Positions 42,397 through 50,858 of a stretch of DNA of 64,000 bases are shown here, one piece after another. Source of the stretch: Verrucomicrobia subdivision 3 bacterium UBA693 (GTDB lineage Bacteria; Verrucomicrobiota; Verrucomicrobiia; Limisphaerales; UBA8199). Below the pieces are notes generated by a model that searched no databases, was not told the DNA's origin, and saw only the letters and a program-made list of their open reading frames with translations. How positions within the stretch are numbered: the first letter of the stretch is position 1; the number at the start of each line of letters is the position of its first letter. A program made the translations under genes and the position numbers. Location of the stretch: the NCBI GenBank assembly GCA_002298785.1, contig DBMR01000026.1, forward strand, positions 14,958 through 78,957, written 5' to 3'.

Positions 42397-44004
42397 ATGA
42401 ACCGGCGAGATTTCTTACAAACCACGACCCTGGGAATCACCTCCCTGATGTTCGGCGCGCCAGCGCTGGCAGGCGCTGCGCGAACGGTTCCCTTCCACGT
42501 CAAACCGTTCGAGTGGGAGGAGGCCACGGTCAGCCAGCTCCAGGCGGCGATGCGAACGCGCCAGGAAACCGCCGAATCGCTCGTCAAAAAGTACCTGCGT
42601 CGCATCGAGGAAGTGGACCGCAGCGGCCCGGCCATCAACGCGATCATTGAACTGAACCCGGATGCGCTGGCCATCGCGCGCCGTCTGGATCAGGAACGGA
42701 AGACCACGGGAGCGCGCGGCCCGCTGCACGGCATTCCAGTCCTGCTGAAAGACAATATCGACACCCACGACCGCATGATGACCACCGCGGGATCGCTGGC
42801 CCTGCTCGGCTCAATCCCGTCCCAGGATTCCTTCGTGGCGCAGAAGCTGCGCGAAGCGGGCGCGGTTATTCTCGGCAAAACCAATCTCAGCGAGTGGGCC
42901 AACTTCCGTTCCACCCACTCGACCAGCGGATGGAGCGGGCGCGGCGGACAGACGAAGAACCCTTATGTGCTCGACCGAAATCCTTCGGGCTCGAGCTCGG
43001 GGACCGGCGCGGCGATCGCCGCAAACCTCTGCGCGCTGGGTATCGGCACGGAAACCGACGGCTCAATCGTGTGCCCTTCCTCCTGCAACGGCCTTGTGGG
43101 ACTGAAGCCGACTGTTGGACTCGTCAGCCGCTCCGGGATTATCCCGATTTCCCGCTCCCAGGACACTGCCGGGGTCATGACTCGAACGGTAACTGACGCC
43201 GCCATTTTACTGGGTGCCCTAACGGGCGAGGATCCGCGTGATGCCGCCACCTCAAAGATCCCCAGAGACACACCATCGGATTACATCCGCTATCTTGATG
43301 CGAGTAGTCTGCGCGGCGCACGCATCGGTGTGGCGCGGCAATTCTTTGACCTGCTACCCGACGCGCGAAAAGTCGCGGAATCCGCCTTGAGCGTCCTCAA
43401 GAGTTGCGGCGCGGAGCTGATTGATCCCGCCGATAAGCCTGCAGCTCACAACCTGGGTGATGCTGAAGGCTTAGTGCTGCACTACGAGTTCAAGGCGGAT
43501 TTAAATAATTACCTGGCAGTGCTTGGACCCGCTGCGCCGGTCAAGACGCTGCAGGATATCATCGAGTTCAATGAACGGAATCAAAGCCGGGAGATGCCGT
43601 TCTTTGGCCAGGAAATCTTCCTCAAGGCTCAGCAAAAGGGGCCACTCACCGAGAAAGCATACCTGGAGGCTCTGGAAGTGTGCCGGCGCGTTACCCGCGA
43701 GGAAGGCATCGACGCGCTGATGAACCAGCACCGGCTCGACGCCATCGTCGCGCCAACGGCCGGCCCGGCCCACGTGACAGACCTGGTTTACGGCGACCGT
43801 GACATTGGCGGTTGCACCACCCTGGCGGCGGTCGCTGGCTACCCACATATCACCGTTCCAGCGGGCTCTGTCCGCGGCCTCCCGGTGGGGCTTTCGTTCT
43901 TCGGACGGGCATTTAGCGAACCGACGCTCCTCAAGCTGGCTTTTGCTTTCGAGCAGGCAACCAAAGCCCGAAAACCCCCACGCTTCCTGCCCACCCTGAC
44001 GTGA
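42397..44004 (+). CDS. Exported amidase (amidase-signature family)
   Basis: A 535-residue protein with a twin-arginine signal (MNRRDFLQ, cleavage about residue 28, ALAGAA), so it is exported folded. The amidase-signature domain holds the Ser-cisSer-Lys triad: Lys in PVLLKDNIDT, the glycine/serine stretch NPSGSSSGTGAAIAANL, and GTETDGSIVCPSS. This family hydrolyses many amides; GatA-like amidotransferase is unlikely because of the signal peptide and length. Substrate unknown. The gene stands alone, with 225 bases before it. Confidence 0.88.
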   Translation: MNRRDFLQTTTLGITSLMFGAPALAGAARTVPFHVKPFEWEEATVSQLQAAMRTRQETAESLVKKYLRRIEEVDRSGPAINAIIELNPDALAIARRLDQERKTTGARGPLHGIPVLLKDNIDTHDRMMTTAGSLALLGSIPSQDSFVAQKLREAGAVILGKTNLSEWANFRSTHSTSGWSGRGGQTKNPYVLDRNPSGSSSGTGAAIAANLCALGIGTETDGSIVCPSSCNGLVGLKPTVGLVSRSGIIPISRSQDTAGVMTRTVTDAAILLGALTGEDPRDAATSKIPRDTPSDYIRYLDASSLRGARIGVARQFFDLLPDARKVAESALSVLKSCGAELIDPADKPAAHNLGDAEGLVLHYEFKADLNNYLAVLGPAAPVKTLQDIIEFNERNQSREMPFFGQEIFLKAQQKGPLTEKAYLEALEVCRRVTREEGIDALMNQHRLDAIVAPTAGPAHVTDLVYGDRDIGGCTTLAAVAGYPHITVPAGSVRGLPVGLSFFGRAFSEPTLLKLAFAFEQATKARKPPRFLPTLT

Positions 44005-44097
44005 ACTCTCGCGAGCATGGTCGCGCATGTGCTGCCACAAGTGCTGACGCGACGCGACTCGTCAACCGGCTTTCAAAGTCCTCGAGCGGACCCTGCG

Positions 44098-44126
44098 TTG
44101 ACAGGTTTTTAGGGGTTGTGTAGTTT
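44098..44126 (+). promoter_or_regulatory. Candidate sigma-70 promoter of the HNH nuclease gene
   Basis: A perfect TTGACA (44098-44103) is followed after 17 bases by TAGTTT (44121-44126; 3/6). Transcription would begin near 44133, a few bases before the ATG at 44146. Confidence 0.5.
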
Positions 44127-44145
44127 TGAGAGCGTTGGAACAGAT

Positions 44146-44757
44146 ATGAGTTCCGCGCTCAACCAACATGTTTTGGTCCTGAATCGCCTGTGGCAGGCGG
44201 TGAATGTGTGCACCGCACGCAGAGCGTTGACCCTGCTTTTTCAGGGGCACGCACATGCTGTGCTCAATCGCAGCGACGGCTCCTTCCAGACTTTCAGCTT
44301 TCCCGAGTGGCATCATTTTTCGCAACAGGAAGCGGGCACGGAATTTGTCCATACGGTGTCGTTCCGCATCCGCATTCCCCGAGTAATCCTGCTGCTGGTT
44401 TACGATCATCTGCCGAAGAAAGAGGTGAAATTCACCCGGCACAACATTTTTGAACGGGACAAGAACACCTGCCAGTATTGCGGCGGCACGTTCGACCGTA
44501 AGGATTTAAACCTGGACCATGTTATCCCCCGGGATCGGGGCGGACCAACGAGTTGGGAGAATATTGTCTGCTCCTGCATTGACTGCAATACCCGCAAGGC
44601 CAACCGCACCCCGCATGAGGCGGGCATGAATCTCATCCGCAAGCCGAAGCGGCCCAAGTGGCGTCCGTTCGTCCAGATCACCTTCAGCCTGCACCAGCAC
44701 GAAAGCTGGAAGCACTTCATCGACCTCGCCTACTGGAACGTGGAACTTGGGGAATAG
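44146..44757 (+). CDS. HNH endonuclease family protein
   Basis: A 203-residue protein. The first 100 residues form a beta-rich domain found in a common family of stand-alone HNH proteins (HVLVLNRLWQAVNVCTARRAL). The nuclease core follows: C109-x2-C112 (CQYCGG), the catalytic DH at 124-125 in LNLDHVIPRDRGG, Asn139, and C144-x2-C147, giving a zinc-stabilised HNH/McrA-like fold. Despite resemblance to restriction enzymes, no methylase, toxin or phage gene is near. Members are abundant in Cyanobacteria and Planctomycetes with unknown roles. The ATG at 44146 is preferred over one at 44116. Confidence 0.85.
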   Translation: MSSALNQHVLVLNRLWQAVNVCTARRALTLLFQGHAHAVLNRSDGSFQTFSFPEWHHFSQQEAGTEFVHTVSFRIRIPRVILLLVYDHLPKKEVKFTRHNIFERDKNTCQYCGGTFDRKDLNLDHVIPRDRGGPTSWENIVCSCIDCNTRKANRTPHEAGMNLIRKPKRPKWRPFVQITFSLHQHESWKHFIDLAYWNVELGE

Positions 44758-44805
44758 GTCTTTCGCGTTTGCCCCTGCTCTGCCGCGCCGACCAGCCAGG
44801 CAGCG

Positions 44806-45225
44806 CTATTCGCCGATGAAATGGACGCTGATATGGCGGGAGTGCGGTGCGCGTCGATGTTCCCAGAGATAAAGTCCCTGCCAGGTCCCCAGCGCCAGGC
44901 GTCCGCCGCTCATAGGTATGGAGAGGTTCACCGCCGTCAGAGCGGTCCGCACATGGGCGGGCATGTCGTCGTCTCCTTCGGCAGTATGCACAAACAGCGG
45001 GTCGCCGTCCGGGATCAGTCGTTCGAAGAAAGATTCCAGGTCACGGCGCACGTCCGGATCGGCGTTTTCCTGGATCAGCAGCGAAGCGGAAGTATGCCGC
45101 AGGTGTAACGTGAGCAATCCTTCCCGAAACTTCTGCTCGGAAAGCCAGCACTCGACCGCCGCGGTGAAATCGTAGAAGCCGCGTCCACGCGTGGCAATTT
45201 GCAGTTCATGAGTGGCTTGCCGCAT
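44806..45225 (-). CDS. YjbQ/UPF0047-family protein
   Basis: A 139-residue single-domain protein of the YjbQ family, recognised by LHLRHTSASLLIQENADPDVRRDL, MPAHVRTALTAVNLSIPM and LGTWQGLYLWEHR. Some members have weak thiamine-phosphate-synthase activity in E. coli, but the physiological role is not established. Convergent with the HNH gene and 46 bases after the TPR/coiled-coil gene on the same strand. Confidence 0.93.
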   Translation of the reverse strand: MRQATHELQIATRGRGFYDFTAAVECWLSEQKFREGLLTLHLRHTSASLLIQENADPDVRRDLESFFERLIPDGDPLFVHTAEGDDDMPAHVRTALTAVNLSIPMSGGRLALGTWQGLYLWEHRRAPHSRHISVHFIGE

Positions 45226-45271
45226 AGCTTAGTTAGCCGTTTGAAGCGCCCATGCCCCGCCACCGCACAGC

Positions 45272-47209
45272 CTATTTCCCGGACGATCGGCTCTCGAGCA
45301 TTTTCTCGAAATCCGGATTCGGTTTCTGGCCGGAGGCGAGCGACTTCTGATAATGCCAGCGCGCCAACTCGACCATGGGCGGCTGTTGGGAAAGGTAGAT
45401 CACCGCCAGGTTATAATGCGCGCTTCCGTAATTCGGCTGAAGCAACACGGCCCGACGCAAGGCGGCTTCAGCCGGAGCACGCAGCCCCTTTTGACTAAGG
45501 CTTAAACCCAGGTAATTCTGCACCTCGGCATTTTTGGGATCGGCCGACGCCGCCCGGCTTAATACCTCCACCGATTCATCCGTTTTACCCTGGCGATATT
45601 TCAAAGTTCCCATCAACGATAGGCTGGCTGGATCGTTGGGAGAGGCCGCCAGCGCTTGCTGCAAGCTTTTCTCGGCCTCATCCAAATGATCCTGCGCGAT
45701 CTGCGTGGCCGCCAGCGCGGATAAGGCGCCCACATTGGGACCGGGTTCCTGGGTGGCCTTCCGTAGGGTGGCCGAAGCCTGATCCACCTGTCCCGCGGCA
45801 GCATCGCGCTTCGCCTCGGCTACCATCCTGGTCACCGCGGGTGAGGCCTTCTCCGCCGCCTGCTTGGTAGCTCCGCCGCTCAGGGACGGATCGGGTTTAT
45901 GGAACAGCGCCAACTCTTCAGCCGAGTAAGGCACCGTGCGGGCCTCCAGCACGGCCACCCGTGCGCGCGCGGCGTTCAAATCCTTTTCCAGTTGCGCAAT
46001 ACGCTCTGCCGAAACCCGACTCTTGCGAGCCGCTAGTTCCTTGTTCGAGGCCTTGAGTTGCCGCTCGAAATCGTCCCGCTCTTTTTCTAATTCTTTAATT
46101 CGCGCGGTTTGCTTTGGCGATTCTTTGGCGCGCGTGCTGGTGTCCGACTGGCTACGCACTTGCTGCTCCAAGCGGGCTCGTTCCGCCCGCAACGTTTCCT
46201 GGTCCGACTGTAGCATCGCGATCTGGGCACGGGCCTGGGTGAGTTGCCGGGCCAAATCGTCGTTCGGTGTCGCCGCCTGCTGGCGCCGGGCTTCCTCGAG
46301 CTGTTTCTTGATGAGCTGATTCTCCGCCGCCAAGGCAGCGGACCTGTCCGAAGCCGCCTGCAATTGCTCCACACGTCCGCGCAACTCCGCCTGCTCAAGC
46401 GCCGTCCGCGCAGCGGTTTGACGCTGTTGCGCCAGTTGCTGATTCGCTTCTTCCAGAGATCGCCGCAAGGTCGCCAACTCCGCGTTCTCCGCCGGGTTCT
46501 GAGCGGCCTTCTCGTAGCGTGCCTGCAAGAGCTGGTTCGTCCCCGCCAGCGCCCGGGCGCGCTCCGTCTCTACGGCCAATTTGCGATTCGCTTCGTCGAG
46601 CGACCGCACAAGCTGCTCCACCGCCGGCGATTCAACCGGAACCGGCTTCGTCTTGCGATCCTGTTCCAGGCGGGTCTTGAGCAACTCATTTTCCTTTTGC
46701 AGCTCCCGCACCTTGTCATTGGCGCGGTTAATTTCACTGGGGTCGACCGCAGCGGGTACCGCGGCCAGGGCCTCGCGTAGCTTGGATTCCAGCAAGGATT
46801 TGTCCGCTTCCAAATCACGTACTTTCCCGCGCAGCGCCTCCGCCTCGGCATTCGTTTCAGTTCCACGCGCGGGTGCCACCGAGGGAGACTGCGAAGCAGC
46901 AGTCGCGGCCGGAACAGCAACCGGGGCGGGTGCGACGCCCGAGCCGGTGAGCGCCGCCAGCTTTTGAGCCAGATAGTTCAACCGAAACTTGACCACAGTG
47001 GGATTCCAGGTTGGACTGCCCTTTTCGAGCCGCTGTAACAATACCTGAGCCTGGGTATACTTGACCACAGCCTCCCTTGGCTGGTTTGCCGCCAGCCCAT
47101 CCCCCTCCTGGATCAAATTATAGATCTCGATATATTGGTCATCCATTCCCTCCGCTGACGCGAGGACGAGCGTGGTGAGCAATGCTCCAATAACGACAAT
47201 CCACCTCAT
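45272..47209 (-). CDS. Exported coiled-coil protein with C-terminal TPR repeats
   Basis: A 645-residue periplasmic-type protein. The signal peptide is residues 1-19 (MRWIVVIGALLTTLVLASA), then a short TPR-like helix pair (about 25-90), a long coiled coil (about 120-440, Glu/Leu/Arg/Gln-rich with heptads) and four or five TPR units at the end (about 480-625, such as AALRRAVLLQPNYGSAHYNLA). Such rods linked to TPRs often serve as scaffolds spanning the periplasm. No enzymatic motif is present. It begins four bases after the glgC stop and may be co-transcribed with it. Confidence 0.8.
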   Translation of the reverse strand: MRWIVVIGALLTTLVLASAEGMDDQYIEIYNLIQEGDGLAANQPREAVVKYTQAQVLLQRLEKGSPTWNPTVVKFRLNYLAQKLAALTGSGVAPAPVAVPAATAASQSPSVAPARGTETNAEAEALRGKVRDLEADKSLLESKLREALAAVPAAVDPSEINRANDKVRELQKENELLKTRLEQDRKTKPVPVESPAVEQLVRSLDEANRKLAVETERARALAGTNQLLQARYEKAAQNPAENAELATLRRSLEEANQQLAQQRQTAARTALEQAELRGRVEQLQAASDRSAALAAENQLIKKQLEEARRQQAATPNDDLARQLTQARAQIAMLQSDQETLRAERARLEQQVRSQSDTSTRAKESPKQTARIKELEKERDDFERQLKASNKELAARKSRVSAERIAQLEKDLNAARARVAVLEARTVPYSAEELALFHKPDPSLSGGATKQAAEKASPAVTRMVAEAKRDAAAGQVDQASATLRKATQEPGPNVGALSALAATQIAQDHLDEAEKSLQQALAASPNDPASLSLMGTLKYRQGKTDESVEVLSRAASADPKNAEVQNYLGLSLSQKGLRAPAEAALRRAVLLQPNYGSAHYNLAVIYLSQQPPMVELARWHYQKSLASGQKPNPDFEKMLESRSSGK

Positions 47210-47213
47210 GACT

Positions 47214-48521
47214 CTAAATTATAGTGCCGTCAGGGATCACGGCGTTCTTGGGAATGATTACAATACCGTCGCGAATAAAATAGAGCGGATGATCCACCTT
47301 GTCCGGTTTGCCGGCGGGTGATATTTGGACATTCGCCCCGATCCGGGCATTTTTGTCCACGATAGTGTTCTCGACCCGACTGTTGGCCCCGATGCCGATC
47401 TTGGGAATGCCGCGCTTTTCGTTCTCCACGATGGACTCGATCGATTCGTAATAATCGCTGCCGAGGAGAATCACCCGGTTCAGCAAGGTGCCCGCGCCGA
47501 CGTAGCAGCGCACGCCCACGATGCTGTGGCTGATGTTGGCGCGATTGATAATGCAGCCATCGGAAATGACAGCGTGGTCAATTTGCGCGCCATTGATCTT
47601 CGATCCGGGCAGATAACGCGGCCGGCTGAAGATCGGCGCCGACATGTCGAAGAAATTAAACCGCGGCAGCTCGTTGGTGACATCCAGATTCGCTTCGAAA
47701 AAGGCGCGAATGGTGCCGATGTCCTCCCAATAACCCTGGAAGACCGAGGAATACACCCGCTGGGTCTGGATCGCTTGCGGGATGATGTGCTTACCGAAAT
47801 CGGTGTGGGGATTTTCCAGCAGCTTTTTGATCACGCTACGATTGAAAACGTAGATGCCCATGGACGCGAGAAACAGCTCGCCCTCCCCTTGAATCTCGAA
47901 ACGACTGTACCATTGCGGATCCAGCCGCAGCGAATCGAGCACCGCAGCGTCTTTCGGCTTCTCGACAAAGCGAGTGATCCGCCCGCTTTCATCCGTGTGC
48001 ATGATGCCGAGGGACTGCGCCTCAGCGCGCACGACCGGGATGGTGGCTATTGTAATATCTGCCTGATTCTCAGCGTGGGCTTCGATGACTTTGCGAAAAT
48101 CCATCCGGTAAAGCTGGTCGCCGCTAAGAATTAAGAGGTAATCCCAATCATGATTCATGAAATGAATCATGTTCTTGCGCACGGCATCAGCCGTGCCCTG
48201 GTACCACGAGGTATCGGTGAACGTCTGCTCCGCCGCCAGGATTTCCACAAAACCACCGGAAAAATGGTCGAACTTATACGACTGCGAGATGTGCCGATGC
48301 AGCGAGGCCGAGTTGAACTGAGTCAGAATATAAATGCGGCGCAACCCAGAGTTGATGCAGTTCGAAATCGGGATATCGACCAGGCGATACTTGCCGGCCA
48401 GCGGCACCGCCGGCTTGGCCCGCTCCTTCGTCAACGGAAACAAGCGAGTGCCCTGGCCGCCACCCATGATGACGGAAAGTACATTGCTGGTATTAACAGA
48501 CTGCCGGCCTGTATATGACAT
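47214..48521 (-). CDS. glgC: Glucose-1-phosphate adenylyltransferase GlgC
   Basis: A 435-residue enzyme making ADP-glucose for glycogen from glucose-1-phosphate and ATP. Signatures: VIMGGGQGTRLFPLTKERAKPAVPLAGKYR at the nucleotide site (quoted in two halves, VIMGGGQGTRLFPL and AKPAVPLAGKYR), FVEKPKD in the sugar site, the downstream left-handed helix repeats, and the C-terminal DGIVIIPKNAVIPDG typical of the cyanobacterial/plant branch. The ATG at 48521 (MSYTGRQ) is selected; an upstream start would add nine residues. A good promoter is 50 bases upstream. Confidence 0.95.
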   Translation of the reverse strand: MSYTGRQSVNTSNVLSVIMGGGQGTRLFPLTKERAKPAVPLAGKYRLVDIPISNCINSGLRRIYILTQFNSASLHRHISQSYKFDHFSGGFVEILAAEQTFTDTSWYQGTADAVRKNMIHFMNHDWDYLLILSGDQLYRMDFRKVIEAHAENQADITIATIPVVRAEAQSLGIMHTDESGRITRFVEKPKDAAVLDSLRLDPQWYSRFEIQGEGELFLASMGIYVFNRSVIKKLLENPHTDFGKHIIPQAIQTQRVYSSVFQGYWEDIGTIRAFFEANLDVTNELPRFNFFDMSAPIFSRPRYLPGSKINGAQIDHAVISDGCIINRANISHSIVGVRCYVGAGTLLNRVILLGSDYYESIESIVENEKRGIPKIGIGANSRVENTIVDKNARIGANVQISPAGKPDKVDHPLYFIRDGIVIIPKNAVIPDGTII

Positions 48522-48569
48522 AAAATCAACCCCGGTTGCCGCGGCCACATTGGCGCGTTCGACGAACCC

Positions 48570-48599
48570 ATTATACCGCCAGTCACATCATTCGGGCAA
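48570..48599 (-). promoter_or_regulatory. Sigma-70 promoter of glgC
   Basis: On the minus strand TTGCCC (48594-48599; 4/6) and a perfect TATAAT (48570-48575) are separated by 18 bases. The transcript would start near 48563, about 40 bases before the ATG of glgC. Confidence 0.7.
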
Positions 48600-48749
48600 G
48601 CAGGTTTGGCACTTTCCTCGCTCGACGATTCCGCACGGTCATCTTCACTCCCTGGATTCTCAAGATGAGGTTGGAGACCGCTTCAGAAATCCCGGAGCGT
48701 TCCCGACAGGCCAGAGTCAAATCTGGATCGAAACCTCTGCGCCGGCGCA

Positions 48750-48781
48750 CAAAATAAAAAACCCCCGATTTGCATCGGGGG
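48750..48781 (-). terminator. Rho-independent terminator after the VPDSG-CTERM gene
   Basis: On the minus strand CCCCCGAT and ATCGGGGG pair exactly around a four-base loop, followed by TTTTTTATTTT. It lies about 45 bases beyond the stop of the VPDSG-CTERM gene and ahead of glgC, so both genes are separate transcripts. Confidence 0.93.
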
Positions 48782-48824
48782 CGATTTGTTTAGGGGTTAG
48801 GTCTTCTGAGTCTTACCAAAACGA

Positions 48825-49514
48825 TTAGCTCAATTTGCTGCGAATCAAGCCGAGGCCGGTGAGGGCCATGCCGAGCAGCAACACCGAGACACCACCGTCG
48901 GGCACATTGTGGTGCCGGACCGTAATATTGTTTCCAGCCGCAGTTCCAAATTGGAACGTGGCCGAAATGGCGCTGTCCGCCGCAGTCAACCCATTCACGG
49001 CGAGAAGGAATGTGACATCCCCGGCCAGGAACGGATTGTGGGGGCCGTTGCCTTTGATACTGCCATTAGCTGAGTTATACTTGTTGCTGGCGACAACAGG
49101 CGCACCGATAATGGTGTGGGCTGGCGTGGACGGCGCACCCAGCCCGTCCACGGAAATCCCAGGCAACACTCCCGTCACCCAACCAGTGCTCACAACAGCT
49201 CCGTTGGAGTAAGTCTTGTTGCTGTTTACCGTGCGCTCCTGGCCAGAGCTAGAAAGCAGACTGGCCGTGGTTTGGCCGCTGCTCAGCACGACTTGAAAAC
49301 CACTGATGTTCTGAATCACCGAGGTGGGATCCGTCACCAGATTCCTGAGGGTGATGGATAACTTACCGTTAAGGGTCTGCACCACGGCCTCGGCATTCAC
49401 CGTTTGGCCACCAAGCGCCATTGCGCCCGTATCGAACGTTATGGTGTTAGCGTTCGCGTTTAAACCCATTAAGCATGCGCCCGTCAAACCTAGTACAACT
49501 GCAATTCTCTTCAT
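48825..49514 (-). CDS. VPDSG-CTERM (exosortase-sorted) surface protein
   Basis: A 229-residue exported protein. The ATG at 49514 starts a signal peptide (MKRIAVVLGLTGACLMGLNA, cleaved near NANA). The mature part is Ser/Thr/Asn/Gly-rich and beta-strand-like, with almost no charged residues (for example VVLSSGQTTASLLSSSGQ). The C terminus carries a sorting signal: VPDGGVSVLLLGMALTGLGL, a hydrophobic helix, then basic RSKLS. The VPDGG motif with its hydrophobic segment is the exosortase C class named VPDSG-CTERM, frequent in Verrucomicrobia; exosortase is expected to cleave it for surface display or exopolysaccharide linkage. No exosortase or EPS gene is in the window. The gene is monocistronic, with its own terminator and an apparent sigma-54 promoter. 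Confidence 0.88.
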   Translation of the reverse strand: MKRIAVVLGLTGACLMGLNANANTITFDTGAMALGGQTVNAEAVVQTLNGKLSITLRNLVTDPTSVIQNISGFQVVLSSGQTTASLLSSSGQERTVNSNKTYSNGAVVSTGWVTGVLPGISVDGLGAPSTPAHTIIGAPVVASNKYNSANGSIKGNGPHNPFLAGDVTFLLAVNGLTAADSAISATFQFGTAAGNNITVRHHNVPDGGVSVLLLGMALTGLGLIRSKLS

Positions 49515-49605
49515 TCGTTTACTTCTCTTACGTCTCTGACATGTGTTTCGTTCGACTTCCTCGGTCGCCACTAAAACATTTGTTATTTAATTACTTACAC
49601 AACTT

Positions 49606-49621
49606 AGCAGTCGATGTGCCA
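49606..49621 (-). promoter_or_regulatory. Sigma-54 (-24/-12) promoter of the VPDSG-CTERM gene
   Basis: On the minus strand TTGGCACATCGACTGCT fits the consensus YTGGCACGrNNNTTGCW: TGGCAC is complete, the GG and GC dinucleotides are separated by exactly ten bases, and only the first T of TTGC differs. Transcription would start about 80 bases before the ATG at 49514. PEP-CTERM-type genes are reported to use RpoN promoters with a dedicated activator, which agrees with this call. Confidence 0.7.
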
Positions 49622-49740
49622 AGTTTTTGGACACTGAAAAGGAGGCTTTCACAATTCGTATAACAATCTAATTTACAACAATTTGAGAAATACATCAAAC
49701 AAACCGCCCAACAACAGGACACCCGCCTCGCAAGATGGTC

Positions 49741-49853
49741 GATGTAAGATTCCCCGACAAAACTCCGCTCAATTTGCTCGCAAAAAAATTGTAAATATGT
49801 ATAGTTAAATAGCTTATACATATTTAAAGCCTTGATGTAAAGATTCCCGACAG
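49741..49853. promoter_or_regulatory. 19-bp direct repeat upstream of the sigma-54 promoter
   Basis: GATGTAAGATTCCCCGACA (49741-49759) and GATGTAAAGATTCCCGACA (49834-49852) are the same word apart from a one-base shift in a run; they lie 93 bases apart, 135-245 bases upstream of the expected transcription start. Each is a partial dyad of the form TGT-N11-ACA on the minus strand, as expected for an enhancer-binding-protein site. Confidence 0.6.
49793..49825. repeat. 11-bp perfect inverted repeat (AAATATGTATA ... TATACATATTT)
   Basis: AAATATGTATA (49793-49803) and TATACATATTT (49815-49825) are exact complements with an 11-base loop. It lies between the two copies of the direct repeat, so it may be a factor binding site or a bendable DNA segment. 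No U-rich tail is present. Confidence 0.7.
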
Positions 49854-50171
49854 GCACAGGGCGTAACCGCAAATAATTTGGTTTATCAGATGATGTTGTT
49901 TTACGAGTCACAAGGTGTTGATAAACAGCATCGTTTTTGGTGGTTGTGGCTAGATCCAGTGAAAGTAGTCCGCTGCATGATTCGTAGGAATCAGCAACCC
50001 AATCGTAACCGTTCAGGCTGACAAACCGCCTTGACCCCGTATTCCCAAGGCCGTAGGTTTCGCCCATGGCCCCAAGGACACGTCACCGGCAAATTGGCGG
50101 CACGACTCTCGGGAAGCATCCCGGTGACGCTGGATGTTCCGCTGGGCAACACTACTTAAACTGAGCACCCT

Positions 50172-50858
50172 ATGGACCAGTCCTTCGTAGTCGCCTGGCT
50201 AACGCGGCATTTGCGCAAGCAAGCCAGCGCGAGTCTGTTCCTGGGCGTGCTGTGCTTATTGGGAGGACTGGCCATTCTCCTGGTGACCTGGGGTTTGGTT
50301 TACGCTGTCTCTCTTTTCGCTTTGGGCCCGTGGATTGGCTATCGGCATTGGCTCCATTCAGTCGCCGGCTGGATCATGCTCCCGGCGCTGTTTTGGGGCA
50401 ACGCCCGCACGTCGCGCGAATACCTTTCCGAGTACTCGGTCACCGTCGGCACGGCTTCGGACCAGGTGGTGAATTTCTACCTTCCGGGAGTCGGGATGAC
50501 CTCGAGTGTGAACCCGCTGGCGCCGGAAACCATCCATACCGGCGTGAAGATGATCACTGATTGCCTCTACTCCGGACCGCGCGTGGTGATTGCGGGCTTC
50601 CGAAACCTGGCCAAAGCCCGGAGGCTCAAAGCCGTGGATGCCGTGGCTTGCGGCGCGGTGATCGCGGGACTACTGGCGGCCGGGCGGAAGCTCTCATTCC
50701 AGGACATCATTAACCAGGTCGGGGAAATCGATCCCGGCAAGATTTTTAACCAGTTGCGAGAGGTCGAAGGGGTGATCTTTCTGGCCGGACCGCCGGCCGG
50801 ACTTACCCTTTCCCAGGACCTGAGGCAGGAACTGCTCGAACTGATGCGCTACGCGTGA
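50172..50858 (+). CDS. Uncharacterised two-helix membrane protein
   Basis: A 228-residue protein. Two hydrophobic helices in the first 75 residues (FLGVLCLLGGLAILLVTWGL and a second around WLHSVAGWIMLPALFW) are followed by a soluble domain of about 150 residues with an ordered look (FYLPGVGMTSSVNPLAPETIH, ITDCLYSGPRVVIAGFRN, KLSFQDIINQVGEIDPGKIFNQLREV). No known domain or motif is recognised. It stands alone between the VPDSG-CTERM region and the cbb3 operon. Function unknown. Confidence 0.75.
   Translation: MDQSFVVAWLTRHLRKQASASLFLGVLCLLGGLAILLVTWGLVYAVSLFALGPWIGYRHWLHSVAGWIMLPALFWGNARTSREYLSEYSVTVGTASDQVVNFYLPGVGMTSSVNPLAPETIHTGVKMITDCLYSGPRVVIAGFRNLAKARRLKAVDAVACGAVIAGLLAAGRKLSFQDIINQVGEIDPGKIFNQLREVEGVIFLAGPPAGLTLSQDLRQELLELMRYA

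Larger units (their letters stand above)
49515..50171. other. AT-rich region with upstream regulatory repeats, no convincing gene
   Basis: About 660 bases markedly richer in A and T than the rest of the window. A 158-codon open frame on the minus strand (49591-50067) is rejected as a gene: it is Cys/Tyr-rich and lacks any domain. The region holds a sigma-54-type element, an inverted repeat and a direct repeat, listed separately, and nothing else that I recognise. Confidence 0.55.

Noticed and set aside
49591..50067. 158-codon open frame on the minus strand in the AT-rich region
   Set aside because: Cys/Tyr-rich, no domain, and it would overlap the sigma-54-type element and repeats; more likely non-coding.
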